Assembly: GCA_038521825.1 (NCBI GenBank)
Contig: JBCBKL010000001.1
Location: forward strand, 248,001 to 312,000
DNA: 64,000 nucleotides
Direction of reading: 5' to 3'
Origin: JBCBKL01 sp038521825
Lineage (GTDB): Bacteria; Pseudomonadota; Alphaproteobacteria; Rhodobacterales; Rhodobacteraceae
The notes beneath the pieces were generated by a model, which was not told the origin of the DNA, searched no databases, and saw only the letters and a list, made by a program, of their open reading frames with translations. Positions within the stretch are counted from its first letter, which is position 1. Each line of letters opens with the position of its first letter. The position numbers and the translations under genes are program-made. Shown here piece by piece: positions 1 through 7,946 of this stretch.

Positions 1-147
1 GCTGCGATCCAGGAATGTGATACTCTCCTGGTAATCGAGAACGGCACGGCAACAGCCTTTGGGGCCAAGGATGAAATCCTGCAAACCATGGTCAAGAACC
101 ACAAGCAGATCAAAGCTGTGCCTGCCGGCGCAGGAGGCGTGAGATGA
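1..147 (+). CDS. Type I secretion ABC transporter ATPase, C-terminal end (5' truncated)
   Basis: Only the last 48 codons lie in the window. They are open from base 1 in frame 1 and close with TGA at 145-147. The tail contains LLVIENGTATAFGAKDEIL, the usual end of the nucleotide-binding domain of PrtD/HlyB-type exporters, in which a hydrophobic strand and an xxGxxxxFGxxxEVL stretch follow the H-loop. The stop overlaps the start of the HlyD adaptor by 4 bp (ATGA), so the two are translationally coupled. In type I secretion this inner-membrane ATPase powers one-step export of C-terminal-signal proteins. The Walker motifs and membrane domain lie upstream of the window, so the family call rests on the tail and the neighbour. 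Confidence 0.75.
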   Translation, partial: AAIQECDTLLVIENGTATAFGAKDEILQTMVKNHKQIKAVPAGAGGVR

Positions 148-1448
148 GCGACAATTCGGCTTGGTCAGCGGCCAGACCCGTCTTTATCGGTATGATTGGA
201 CTTGTTGGCCTTTTCGGTGGTTTCATGGCATGGGCCACGATGACGCAAATATCCGGTGCGATAATCGCGCCGGGGCGGATCGAGGTCGACCAGAACCGGC
301 AAGTCGTCCAGCACCCCGTTGGCGGGGTCGTGGCGCGGATCGCGGTGAAAGAGGGCGATACGGTCAACGCCGGCGATATTCTCATTGAACTTGATGCCGA
401 CCAACTGCGGAGCCAACTGGTGATCGTCGAAGGTCAGCTCTTTGAATTGATGGCCCGGCGCGGTCGACTTGAAGCGGAGCGTGACGGTCGCCCCCATGTG
501 GTGTTTCCCGAAGAAGTCGTTGATGTGGCGGCCTCCAAGTCAGAGGTCAAAGAGCTGATTGATGGCCAGGAAAACCTGTTCTTTGCCCGCAAGGAAAGCG
601 TCGCCCGCGAGGTTGAACAGCTCGAAAAGCGCAAGGCCCAGATCGTCAACCAGATTGAGGGTATCGTTGCACAACAGCAATCGCTGACCCGCCAAGTGTC
701 ATTGATACGCCAAGAACTTGAAAGCCAGCAGTCGCTTCTTAATCGGGGGCTGGCGCAGGCGTCAGCGGTCTTGAACTTGGAACGAACGGCCGCCAGCCTT
801 GATGGTCAGCTTGGTGAACTTTCCGCGTCCAAGGCACAATCCGAAGGTCGGATCACCGAGATCGACATCGAGATACTAAAGCTGAGCACACAACAGCGCG
901 AAGAAGCCATCACGCGCCTTCGCGATCTGCGCTATCGCGAGCTTGAATTCGCGGAGCAGCGCGCGGCACTACGATCGGAGATTGATCTCTTGTCCATGCG
1001 CGCGCCCGTTTCCGGCATCGTCTACAACATGGCAGTTCAGACGCCCCGCTCAGTGATCCGAGGCGCTGATCCGGTGCTGTTTCTCGTGCCGCAGGACAGG
1101 CCCCTGGTCATCGCCGCGCGCGTCGATCCGATCCATATCGACCAGATAACGGTTGGCCAGGACGTGAATCTGCGGCTCTCGGCGCTCGATCAACGGACGA
1201 CGCCGGAACTTGTTGGCAAAGTTCAGCTTGTGTCGGCGGACGCCTTCGAGGACGACGCGCTTGGCGTGAGTTACTACCGCGCAGAAATCATCCTGAGCCC
1301 GGGAGAGATCGAACGGCTTGCTGATGGTCAGGTGCTGATACCCGGGATGCCGGTCGAGGCCTTTATTAGGACCGCGGACCGTTCGCCGTTGGCCTACCTG
1401 GTGAAGCCGATGACCGACTACTTCTCGCGGGCATTCCGGGAATCCTGA
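144..1448 (+). CDS. HlyD family type I secretion periplasmic adaptor subunit
   Basis: The 434-residue protein has the membrane-fusion layout. A short cytoplasmic N-terminus precedes one transmembrane segment (about residues 13-33). A split lipoyl-like hairpin follows (GGVVARIAVKEGDTVNAGD, about 74-92), then a long coiled coil rich in Gln, Glu and Leu (about 95-270). The second lipoyl half begins near LLSMRAPVSGIVYNM, and a beta-barrel C-terminus follows. It would bridge the inner-membrane ATPase encoded just upstream and an outer-membrane TolC channel, which is not in this window. The start is the ATG of the ATGA overlap with the ATPase gene. Length and order match PrtE/HlyD adaptors of RTX exporters. 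The exported substrate is unknown; an RTX protein at 29192-30154 is a candidate only by type. Confidence 0.93.
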   Translation: MSDNSAWSAARPVFIGMIGLVGLFGGFMAWATMTQISGAIIAPGRIEVDQNRQVVQHPVGGVVARIAVKEGDTVNAGDILIELDADQLRSQLVIVEGQLFELMARRGRLEAERDGRPHVVFPEEVVDVAASKSEVKELIDGQENLFFARKESVAREVEQLEKRKAQIVNQIEGIVAQQQSLTRQVSLIRQELESQQSLLNRGLAQASAVLNLERTAASLDGQLGELSASKAQSEGRITEIDIEILKLSTQQREEAITRLRDLRYRELEFAEQRAALRSEIDLLSMRAPVSGIVYNMAVQTPRSVIRGADPVLFLVPQDRPLVIAARVDPIHIDQITVGQDVNLRLSALDQRTTPELVGKVQLVSADAFEDDALGVSYYRAEIILSPGEIERLADGQVLIPGMPVEAFIRTADRSPLAYLVKPMTDYFSRAFRES

Positions 1449-1472
1449 TCTTTCGCCTTTCAGATGGAATTG

Positions 1473-1492
1473 CCGCGGGCTAGCGTCCGCGG
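1473..1492 (+). terminator. Hairpin after the secretion operon, possible terminator
   Basis: CCGCGG at 1473-1478 pairs with CCGCGG at 1487-1492. An additional G-T and C-G pair extends the stem to 8 bp around a TAGC loop. It lies 25 bp after the HlyD stop. No T-run follows, so it may act as a Rho-dependent or mRNA-stabilising structure rather than a classical intrinsic terminator. Confidence 0.35.
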
Positions 1493-1517
1493 TGAATCGA
1501 ATTGAAAGGAACCACAA

Positions 1518-1976
1518 ATGACCATCGAAAACCGGCTGGCGGAACTGGGTGTAGAACTGCCGAACGCGCCAGCGCCAGCGGCAAATTACGTGCCCTTCGT
1601 GCAAGTCGGGGACATTGTCTATGTGTCCGGGCAGATCTCGAACGGTCCCGATGGCCTGATCACCGGCAAACTCGGTGCCGACATGGATGTGGAGGCGGGT
1701 GCGGCCGCTGCCAAGACCTGCGCCATCAGTCTGCTGGCTCAGGTCAAAGCGGCATGCGGCGGTGACATCAACCGGCTCAAGCGGGTCATCAAGCTGACCG
1801 GTTTCGTGAACTCGACCGCTGATTTCACCGATCAGCCCAAGGTGATCAACGGTGCGTCGGATTTCCTGGTCGATGCACTGGGCGATGCAGGGCGGCACTC
1901 ACGGTCCGCTGTTTCTGCTGTCGCGCTGCCGCTTGGCGTGGCTGTTGAGATCGAGGGCGTTTTCGAGATCGAATGA
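1518..1976 (+). CDS. RidA/YjgF family protein
   Basis: The 152-residue protein belongs to the YjgF/YER057c/UK114 family. Some members hydrolyse reactive enamine/imine intermediates released by PLP enzymes. The core VGDIVYVSGQISNG (about residues 32-45) and the C-terminal SRSAVSAVALPLGVAVEIE (about 128-146) match family signatures. The Arg in the SRSAV stretch sits where RidA has its substrate-carboxylate-binding Arg. At about 150 residues it resembles the longer Rid subgroup rather than the roughly 128-residue E. coli RidA, so true deaminase activity is uncertain. A GAAAGGAA ribosome-binding site precedes the ATG. Its stop overlaps the next start by 4 bp, making it the first gene of a four-gene operon. 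Confidence 0.9.
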   Translation: MTIENRLAELGVELPNAPAPAANYVPFVQVGDIVYVSGQISNGPDGLITGKLGADMDVEAGAAAAKTCAISLLAQVKAACGGDINRLKRVIKLTGFVNSTADFTDQPKVINGASDFLVDALGDAGRHSRSAVSAVALPLGVAVEIEGVFEIE

Positions 1977-2740
1977 GTCCGCAAATCCCGCCCGACTTCA
2001 TCAAGCGCCCGATCGCGCATCGGGCGCTTCACGATCTTGATGCCGGTAGACCGGAAAACAGCCGCGCCGCGATCCAGGCGGCTATCGATTACGGATATGG
2101 CATCGAGATCGACGTGCAACTCAGCGCTGACGGTCAGGCCATGGTATTTCATGACTACGACCTGCGGCGGCTTACGGAAGATGTTGGGGCGGTCGGGCAG
2201 CGAATTGCCACCGACCTCGCACAGATCAGTTTGAAAGGGGGTAACGAAGGAATTCCCACACTTGGCGAGGTTGTTGCACTAGTCGATGGTCGCGTTCCTT
2301 TGCTGGTCGAAATCAAGGATCAGGACGGCAGCATGGGAACCGACGTTGGCCCGTTGGAACAAGCCGTGGCAGAGGTTTTGAACTGTGCCTCTGGCGCGAT
2401 CGCGGTTATGTCTTTCAATCCTCACTCCGTGGCCCTGATGGCAGAGCTTGTACCGCAGGTGCCGCGCGGGCTAGTCACCAGCGCCTATCGCCCAGAGGAT
2501 TGGCCGCTTAAGACAAAGCGCTGCGATCAACTGCGCGAGATACCGGATTACGTGCCATCGCGCGCCAGTTTTATCAGTCACGAAGCTGCCGATCTTGCCC
2601 GCCCGCGTGTGGCACAGTTGCGTTCATCCGGTGCCGCAGTTTTATGCTGGACGATCCGGTCTGAGGCAGAAGAAGCCAGCGCGCGTCGATACGCCGATAA
2701 TGTCACCTTCGAAGGCTATCTTCCCCGCCTTTCCGGTTGA
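1973..2740 (+). CDS. Glycerophosphodiester phosphodiesterase family protein
   Basis: The 255-residue protein has the GDPD signature order. A His-Arg (IAHRALHD) and PENS Glu-Asn pair come first, then the metal-binding EIDVQ segment, VFHDYDLRRLT with the catalytic His, and LLVEIKD. The family hydrolyses glycerophosphodiesters from phospholipid turnover to glycerol-3-phosphate and an alcohol. There is no signal peptide, so it is predicted cytoplasmic, like UgpQ. ATGA overlap couples it to the RidA gene. The C-terminal CWTIRSEAEEASARRYADN fits the family's usual ending in a barrel strand carrying a conserved Trp. Confidence 0.9.
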   Translation: MSPQIPPDFIKRPIAHRALHDLDAGRPENSRAAIQAAIDYGYGIEIDVQLSADGQAMVFHDYDLRRLTEDVGAVGQRIATDLAQISLKGGNEGIPTLGEVVALVDGRVPLLVEIKDQDGSMGTDVGPLEQAVAEVLNCASGAIAVMSFNPHSVALMAELVPQVPRGLVTSAYRPEDWPLKTKRCDQLREIPDYVPSRASFISHEAADLARPRVAQLRSSGAAVLCWTIRSEAEEASARRYADNVTFEGYLPRLSG

Positions 2741-2791
2741 TCGACATCTGAGCCGAGCCAGATATGATCCGTGAGCTAGTCGTTGAGAGAC

Positions 2792-3976
2792 ATGACGCAA
2801 GAAATCGAAATCGAGATACTGCCGAGCCTCTCGGAAATCGCGTCGGAGGACTGGGATGCGTGCGCCTGCCCCGAAGCAGCTGAAGGCGGTCGGCCGCACG
2901 ACCCCTTCACGACTTATCGCTTCCTCAAAGCGCTCGAGGACAGCCGGTCAGTTGGCCCCGGAACTGGTTGGCAGCCTCAGTATCTGACGGCGCGACTGGC
3001 TGGCCAGGTCATTGGTGTGGCGCCGATGTATGCCAAGAACCACAGTCAGGGCGAGTACATCTTTGACCACAACTGGGCCCATGCCTACGAGCGTGCTGGC
3101 GGACGGTATTACCCCAAGCTGCAGATCGCGGTGCCGCACACCCCCGCCACGGGGCGCCGGTTTCTGACACATCCGGACTTTGCCGACGTTGCGTTTTCCG
3201 CGCTCGTTCAGGGGGCGGTACAGCTTGCGGCGAACAACCGTTTATCGTCGCTGCACGTCACGTTCTGCACCGAGCATGAACGATGCGGGGGCGAGCGCAT
3301 GGGGCTTTTGCCCCGCACCACCCAGCAGTTTCATTGGCTGAACGCGGAATACGAAAGCTTCGATGATTTTCTGGCCAGTCTGAATTCCCGCAAACGCAAG
3401 AATATCCGAAAGGAACGGGCCAACGCACAGAGTTTTGGCGGGTCAATCCACATGCTCACCGGAGACGATCTTCAGCCGGAACACTGGGATGCGTTCTGGA
3501 CCTTCTATCAGGACACCGGCGCCCGGAAATGGGGCACGCCCTATCTGACCCGCCGGTTCTTTGATCTTGCGCAAGAGCATCTGCGCGATGATATGGCGAT
3601 GGCCTTGGCCGAGCGTGATGGACGGTACGTTGCGGGGGCCCTGAACTTCATTGGGGCGGAGACCCTTTATGGCCGGTATTGGGGTTGCACTGAACATCAT
3701 GACTGCCTGCATTTCGAGTTGTGTTATTATCAGGCCATCGACTTTGCCATCCGCCACGGATTGGCCCGGGTCGAGGCCGGGGCCCAAGGGCAGCATAAGT
3801 TAGCGCGGGGCTATCTGCCTACGCAGACACATTCGCTGCATTGGGTCGCGGATGAGGGCTTTTCGGATGCCATTGCTCGCTATCTTGAAGCCGAACGCGA
3901 AGCGGTCGAGGAAGAGATCGAGGTTCTGACTGATTACGGCCCTTTCAAGCGCGTTCAAGTGGAGGAACAGCAATGA
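2792..3976 (+). CDS. FemAB/GNAT-fold N-acetyltransferase (peptidogalycan biosynthesis/recognition family)
   Basis: The 394-residue protein resembles the PF04339 family, a double GNAT fold related to FemAB, common in alphaproteobacteria. Diagnostic parts are LNSRKRKNIRKERANAQ (about residues 199-215), a YGRYWGC strand, HFELCYYQAIDFAI, and the GAQGQHKLARGYLPT segment near residue 340. The biochemical role of this family is unsettled. I chose ATG 2792 because GAGAG precedes it; an in-frame TTG at 2783 would add three residues. It sits 51 bp after the diesterase gene and overlaps the pterin dehydratase start by 4 bp, so it probably belongs to the same operon. Confidence 0.85.
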   Translation: MTQEIEIEILPSLSEIASEDWDACACPEAAEGGRPHDPFTTYRFLKALEDSRSVGPGTGWQPQYLTARLAGQVIGVAPMYAKNHSQGEYIFDHNWAHAYERAGGRYYPKLQIAVPHTPATGRRFLTHPDFADVAFSALVQGAVQLAANNRLSSLHVTFCTEHERCGGERMGLLPRTTQQFHWLNAEYESFDDFLASLNSRKRKNIRKERANAQSFGGSIHMLTGDDLQPEHWDAFWTFYQDTGARKWGTPYLTRRFFDLAQEHLRDDMAMALAERDGRYVAGALNFIGAETLYGRYWGCTEHHDCLHFELCYYQAIDFAIRHGLARVEAGAQGQHKLARGYLPTQTHSLHWVADEGFSDAIARYLEAEREAVEEEIEVLTDYGPFKRVQVEEQQ

Positions 3977-4269
3977 CCGAAAAACTGAGCGATGAAACAA
4001 GGGCCACTTTGTTGCAACCCCTGATCTCAAGCGGTTGGTCGATGCAGGAGGACCGCGATGCCATCAAGAAAACATTCGTCTTTGACGACTTTGCAGATGC
4101 TTTTGGCTGGATGACCCGAGTTGCAATCTGGGCCGAGAAATGGAACCACCACCCGGAATGGGACAACGTCTATAAGACTGTGAATGTGATTCTGACCACC
4201 CACGATGTGGATGGTCTGAGCACACTTGATGTGAAACTCGCCCGCAAGATGGACAGCCTCGCGGGCTAG
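3973..4269 (+). CDS. phhB: 4a-hydroxytetrahydrobiopterin dehydratase
   Basis: The 98-residue protein is close to full length for pterin-4a-carbinolamine dehydratases. It carries the hallmark WNHHPEW motif (about residues 57-63) and a downstream VILTTHDVDGLSTLDVKLA segment, together supplying the three active-site His residues. The enzyme dehydrates 4a-hydroxytetrahydrobiopterin to quinonoid dihydrobiopterin. No aromatic amino acid hydroxylase gene is nearby, so the physiological partner cannot be inferred. The start is the ATG of a 4-bp overlap with the acetyltransferase gene. The stop lies 4 bp from the convergent peroxiredoxin stop. Confidence 0.93.
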   Translation: MTEKLSDETRATLLQPLISSGWSMQEDRDAIKKTFVFDDFADAFGWMTRVAIWAEKWNHHPEWDNVYKTVNVILTTHDVDGLSTLDVKLARKMDSLAG

Positions 4270-4273
4270 GGGA

Positions 4274-4765
4274 TTATCCCATGGCCTCGAGCATGCTTTC
4301 GCCTCCGGAGACGTCGCAGACGCCGGGATTGTCTTCGAGGTTCAGGATCTCGACCTTGCCCTTATCTACCAGCATGGCAAGCCGCTTGGACCGGCTATAA
4401 AGACCAACCGGAGGCACATCGATCTTTGTTCCGATCGCTTCGGCGAAGGCGCCGGTCGCATCCGCCAGCATGGTGATGCCGCCATCGGCGGCGCCTGTCG
4501 CATCGCTCCATGCCTTTACCACAAACGGGTCGTTGGTCGTGATGCAGATGATGTCGTCGACGCCCTTTGCGTCAAACTTATCCTTGGTGCGGATGAAACT
4601 GGGGATATGCGCTGTTGTACAGGTTCCCGTAAAGGCGCCGGGCATGGCGAGGATTATGACCTTCTTGTCTGTTGTGATGTCCGACAACTGAAGCTGTTCG
4701 GGGCCATCGTCGCCCACACGCATGAGGGTTACATCGGGGAGGGTGTCGCCAGTCGAAATTGCCAT
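4274..4765 (-). CDS. Peroxiredoxin, Prx5 family
   Basis: The 163-residue thiol peroxidase starts MAISTGDTLPDVTLMRVGDD and carries the peroxidatic motif AMPGAFTGTCTTAHIPSF. The catalytic Cys sits in PxxxTxxC context with the conserved Pro and Thr. PPVGLYSRSKRLAMLVDKG and the C-terminal ISGxxxML-like end (DVSGGESMLEAMG) fit Prx5-type enzymes. A second Cys in GVCDVSG near the C-terminus could act as the resolving residue. It reduces H2O2 and organic peroxides, usually with glutaredoxin or thioredoxin. I placed the start at 4765 because the longer upstream reading has no family similarity. It is divergent from the ferredoxin reductase gene. Confidence 0.92.
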   Translation of the reverse strand: MAISTGDTLPDVTLMRVGDDGPEQLQLSDITTDKKVIILAMPGAFTGTCTTAHIPSFIRTKDKFDAKGVDDIICITTNDPFVVKAWSDATGAADGGITMLADATGAFAEAIGTKIDVPPVGLYSRSKRLAMLVDKGKVEILNLEDNPGVCDVSGGESMLEAMG

Positions 4766-4844
4766 GGTTCGGGCCTTTCTGAGATTTGCGTTGGCTCTTC
4801 TCTGCGATATAGGCTCTCCCGGTGCAAGGACGAGGGGCCGGTGG

Positions 4845-6050
4845 ATGACGCATGTTGTGGTTGTTGGCGCGGGGCAGGCCGGCGCGTCATGCGTGGCCAA
4901 GCTGCGGTCGTTGAGATTTCAGGGCGTGATTACCCTGATCGGGGATGAGACAGTGCCGCCCTATCAGCGCCCGCCACTCTCAAAGGCATACCTTCTGGGT
5001 GAGATGGAATTGCCGCGCCTCTTTCTTAGACCTGAAAGCTATTACGCCGAGAATGACATATCTCTGCGGGTGGGCGAGCGGGTCGACGTAATCGATCCGG
5101 TATCCAGAACCGTTGTCTTAGGCGACGAAGATCTCGCCTTTGATCACCTTGTTCTCGCGACGGGGTCGGCGCCGCGCAAGCTGCCGGCAGTGATTGGTGG
5201 TGATCTCGAAGGCGTCTTTCTTGTCAGGACGCTCGCGGATGCCGACGCGATGGCACCCCGGTTCACGGATGGCGCGCGAGTCTTGATCGTGGGCGGCGGG
5301 TACATTGGCCTCGAGGCGGCGGCTGTCGCGGCCAAAAGAGGCCTGAGTGTCACGTTGGTTGAAATGGCCGATCGTATTTTGCAGCGTGTCGCCGCACCGG
5401 AGACCAGCGACTACTTCAGGGCACTGCACCAAGGGCATGGCGTCACCATCGTCGAAGGCGTTGGCCTTGATCACCTCAAGGGGGAGACCGCCGTAACATC
5501 CGCTTACCTCACCGACGGAACTGTCTTAGACGTCGACTTTGTTATCGTCGGCATCGGGATCGCACCGCGCACGGAGCTCGCCGAAGCCGCGGGGCTCGAG
5601 ATCGATAACGGCATAGCGGTTGATGCGTTTGGCCAGACTTCGCAACCCGGTATCTGGGCGGCGGGTGATTGCGCGTCGTTTCCCTATCACGGTCAGCGCA
5701 TTCGTCTTGAAAGTGTGCCAAATGCCATCGATCAGGCCGAGGTTGTCGCAGAGAACCTTCTTGGGGCGAACAAGCCCTACGAGGCCCATCCGTGGTTCTG
5801 GTCGGATCAGTATGACGTGAAGCTGCAGATCGCGGGCCTGAACACCGGTTACGATCGCGTCGTTGTCCGCCAGTCAGAGGCTGCATCGTCCTACTGGTAC
5901 TTTGAGGGCGATACCTTGCTTGCCGTAGATGCGATGAACGACCCGCGGGCATACATGGTTGGCAAGCGGTTGATCGACGCCGGTCAGTCGGCTGATCCCG
6001 CACTGCTTTCCGATCCGGCGACGGATCTCAAAACGCTTCTGCGCGGATGA
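4845..6050 (+). CDS. NAD(P)/FAD-dependent ferredoxin reductase
   Basis: The 401-residue protein has two Rossmann motifs, VVVVGAGQAGASC near the N-terminus for FAD and VLIVGGGYIGLEAAAVAAKR near residue 145 for NAD(P)H. It also carries the FAD-binding signature GIWAAGDCASFPY near residue 270 and a C-terminal reductase domain (HPWFWSDQYDVKLQIAG). This is the layout of putidaredoxin/rhodocoxin reductases, which pass electrons from NADH to a [2Fe-2S] ferredoxin, often for a P450 or dioxygenase. No ferredoxin or P450 is adjacent, so the partner is unknown. ATG 4845, preceded by GAGGGG, begins exactly at the Rossmann strand. The stop overlaps rsmD by 4 bp. Confidence 0.9.
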   Translation: MTHVVVVGAGQAGASCVAKLRSLRFQGVITLIGDETVPPYQRPPLSKAYLLGEMELPRLFLRPESYYAENDISLRVGERVDVIDPVSRTVVLGDEDLAFDHLVLATGSAPRKLPAVIGGDLEGVFLVRTLADADAMAPRFTDGARVLIVGGGYIGLEAAAVAAKRGLSVTLVEMADRILQRVAAPETSDYFRALHQGHGVTIVEGVGLDHLKGETAVTSAYLTDGTVLDVDFVIVGIGIAPRTELAEAAGLEIDNGIAVDAFGQTSQPGIWAAGDCASFPYHGQRIRLESVPNAIDQAEVVAENLLGANKPYEAHPWFWSDQYDVKLQIAGLNTGYDRVVVRQSEAASSYWYFEGDTLLAVDAMNDPRAYMVGKRLIDAGQSADPALLSDPATDLKTLLRG

Positions 6051-6598
6051 GGATCATCGCCGGAAAGTGGCGCGGGACCCGTCTTGCTGCTTTAGGCAAG
6101 GGGGACGAACTTGCGCGCCTTCGGCCAACACCAGACCGGGTGCGGGAAAGCCTGTTCAGTATGCTGACCCATCGTGACGCTATCGTTGGCAAACGTGTGT
6201 TGGATCTGTTCGCAGGGACCGGCGCGCTTGGTCTGGAGGCGCTGTCGCGGGGGGCGGACTATGCGCTATTCGTCGAAAGTGGCCGCGTCGGCCAACGTCT
6301 GATCACCGCGAATATCGCCAAGCTGAATGCTGGGGAATGTGCAACGCTGCTCGCCACTGACGCAACAGGGCTGCGACAAGCGCCCGGTGACCCCTTCGAC
6401 CTGGTCTGTCTTGATCCACCCTACGGCAAGGATCTGGGACAGCGGGCACTCGCCGCAGCGGATGCTGGTGGTTGGCTTGCTGATGAGGCTCTGATCGTGT
6501 GGGAGGAAAGCGCAGAGATGTCAGCACCGCCCGGTTTCAAAAGCGAAGAAACGCGCCGCTTTGGCGACACGTTTCTTACAATTCTGTCGAAAGAGTAG
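6047..6598 (+). CDS. rsmD: 16S rRNA (guanine(966)-N2)-methyltransferase RsmD
   Basis: The 183-residue protein begins MRIIAGKWRGTRL and contains RPTPDRVRESLFSML, the SAM-binding VLDLFAGTGALGLEALSRGA and the catalytic DPPY motif (VCLDPPYGKDLG), in the order and length of RsmD. The enzyme methylates G966 of 16S rRNA during small-subunit assembly. Translation is coupled to the reductase gene by ATGA. The stop lies 6 bp from the convergent ctpA stop. Confidence 0.95.
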   Translation: MRIIAGKWRGTRLAALGKGDELARLRPTPDRVRESLFSMLTHRDAIVGKRVLDLFAGTGALGLEALSRGADYALFVESGRVGQRLITANIAKLNAGECATLLATDATGLRQAPGDPFDLVCLDPPYGKDLGQRALAAADAGGWLADEALIVWEESAEMSAPPGFKSEETRRFGDTFLTILSKE

Positions 6599-6604
6599 CT
6601 GGCG

Positions 6605-7942
6605 CTACTCAGTCGGGCCAAGTGCGTTGAGGCCAGTCAGAATATCGATGGCATAGGCAAGCTGATAGTCTTCTTCCCTAAGCTCTGCAGCTTGCTCCGC
6701 CTTGGTGCGATCCTCTTCGATCTGGCGGATCTCATCCTCGCTGAGGGAATCGTTGTTGAGGCGTCCGCGAAGATCGGCCTCGGACCGGGTCCGGGCGGCC
6801 GCCGCTTCATCTTCCTCCTCGGTGGGGACCGGGCGGCGCGGCTGTTCAACCACGATGTCAGGGGAAACGCCCAAAGCCTGGATCGAACGGCCCGACGGGG
6901 TATAGTACCGCGCTGTGGTCAGCCGCATCGCACCGTCGCCGCGCAAAGGCATCACAGTCTGCACCGACCCTTTGCCAAAGCTCTTGGTTCCCACGACAAT
7001 CGCGCGGCGGTGGTCCTGCAAAGCACCGGCAACGATCTCTGATGCCGAGGCGGAGCCGCCGTTTATCAACACAACGATGGGCTTGCCGCTGGCAAGATCG
7101 CCGGGCGTGGCATTGAACCGATCACCATCAGCCAAGTTGCGGCCGCGTGTGCTGACGATCTCGCCCTCTTCAAGGAATGCATCGGACACACGGATGGCTT
7201 GGGTCAGCAAACCGCCAGGATTGTTGCGCAGATCCAGCACAAAACCGTTCACATTCTCCATGCCACCAAGGGCCTCGACCTCGGCTTCGAGCTTTTCACG
7301 CAGGTTCGGCATGGTCTTGTCATTGAAGGTCGTTACCCGCAGCACAACGGTGCTGCCCTGAACCCGCGCGCGGACCGCCTGAAGTTCGATTGTGTCGCGA
7401 GTGATGGTTACGTCAAAGGGCTCTTGCTCGCCCTCGCGCACGACGGTGATGATGATCTCGGACCCAACCGGTCCACGCATCTTTTCGACCGCTTCATCGA
7501 GGGTGAGGCCCAGCATGCTTTCGCCATCGACATGGGTGATGAAGTCGCCCGCCTCGATACCGGCCTCAGAGGCCGGCGTCCCATCGATTGGCGAGACGAC
7601 TTTGACAAAGCCTTCTTCTTGCGTGACCTCGATACCGAGACCGCCAAATTCACCACGGGTCTGAACGCGCATCGCTGCTGCGTCATCAGGGGACAGATAG
7701 CTCGAATGCGGATCCAGTGACGTCAGCATCCCGTCAATGGCCGACTCGATCAGTTCACTTGGCTCGACTTCCTCGACATACTGCGCCCGGATGCGCTCGA
7801 ATATGTCACCGAAAAGGTCGAGCTGTTCATAGACACTGCTGGACTTGTTCGTTTCCTGGGCCAGCAAAGGTCCGGCCACCTGCGTCGTGGCGATCACCCC
7901 GGCCAAGGTGCCACCGACAGCGGCCATGACGAATTTCTTCAT
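6605..7942 (-). CDS. ctpA: S41 family carboxyl-terminal processing protease
   Basis: The 445-residue precursor has a signal peptide (MKKFVMAAVGGTLAGVIAT, cleavage after LLAQ), a PDZ domain (GGLGIEVTQEEGFVKVVSP, about residues 95-175) and an S41 catalytic domain. The nucleophile Ser lies in GGSASASEIVAGAL and the general-base Lys in GTKSFGKGSVQT. The acidic, Arg-rich C-terminal tail is typical of alphaproteobacterial CtpA. It acts in the periplasm on envelope proteins. ATG 7942 was preferred over upstream in-frame ATGs because GAGGA lies 11 bp ahead and the signal peptide begins there. It is the last gene of gpmI-envC-ctpA, starting 4 bp after the envC stop. Confidence 0.94.
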   Translation of the reverse strand: MKKFVMAAVGGTLAGVIATTQVAGPLLAQETNKSSSVYEQLDLFGDIFERIRAQYVEEVEPSELIESAIDGMLTSLDPHSSYLSPDDAAAMRVQTRGEFGGLGIEVTQEEGFVKVVSPIDGTPASEAGIEAGDFITHVDGESMLGLTLDEAVEKMRGPVGSEIIITVVREGEQEPFDVTITRDTIELQAVRARVQGSTVVLRVTTFNDKTMPNLREKLEAEVEALGGMENVNGFVLDLRNNPGGLLTQAIRVSDAFLEEGEIVSTRGRNLADGDRFNATPGDLASGKPIVVLINGGSASASEIVAGALQDHRRAIVVGTKSFGKGSVQTVMPLRGDGAMRLTTARYYTPSGRSIQALGVSPDIVVEQPRRPVPTEEEDEAAAARTRSEADLRGRLNNDSLSEDEIRQIEEDRTKAEQAAELREEDYQLAYAIDILTGLNALGPTE

Positions 7943-7946
7943 GTGA

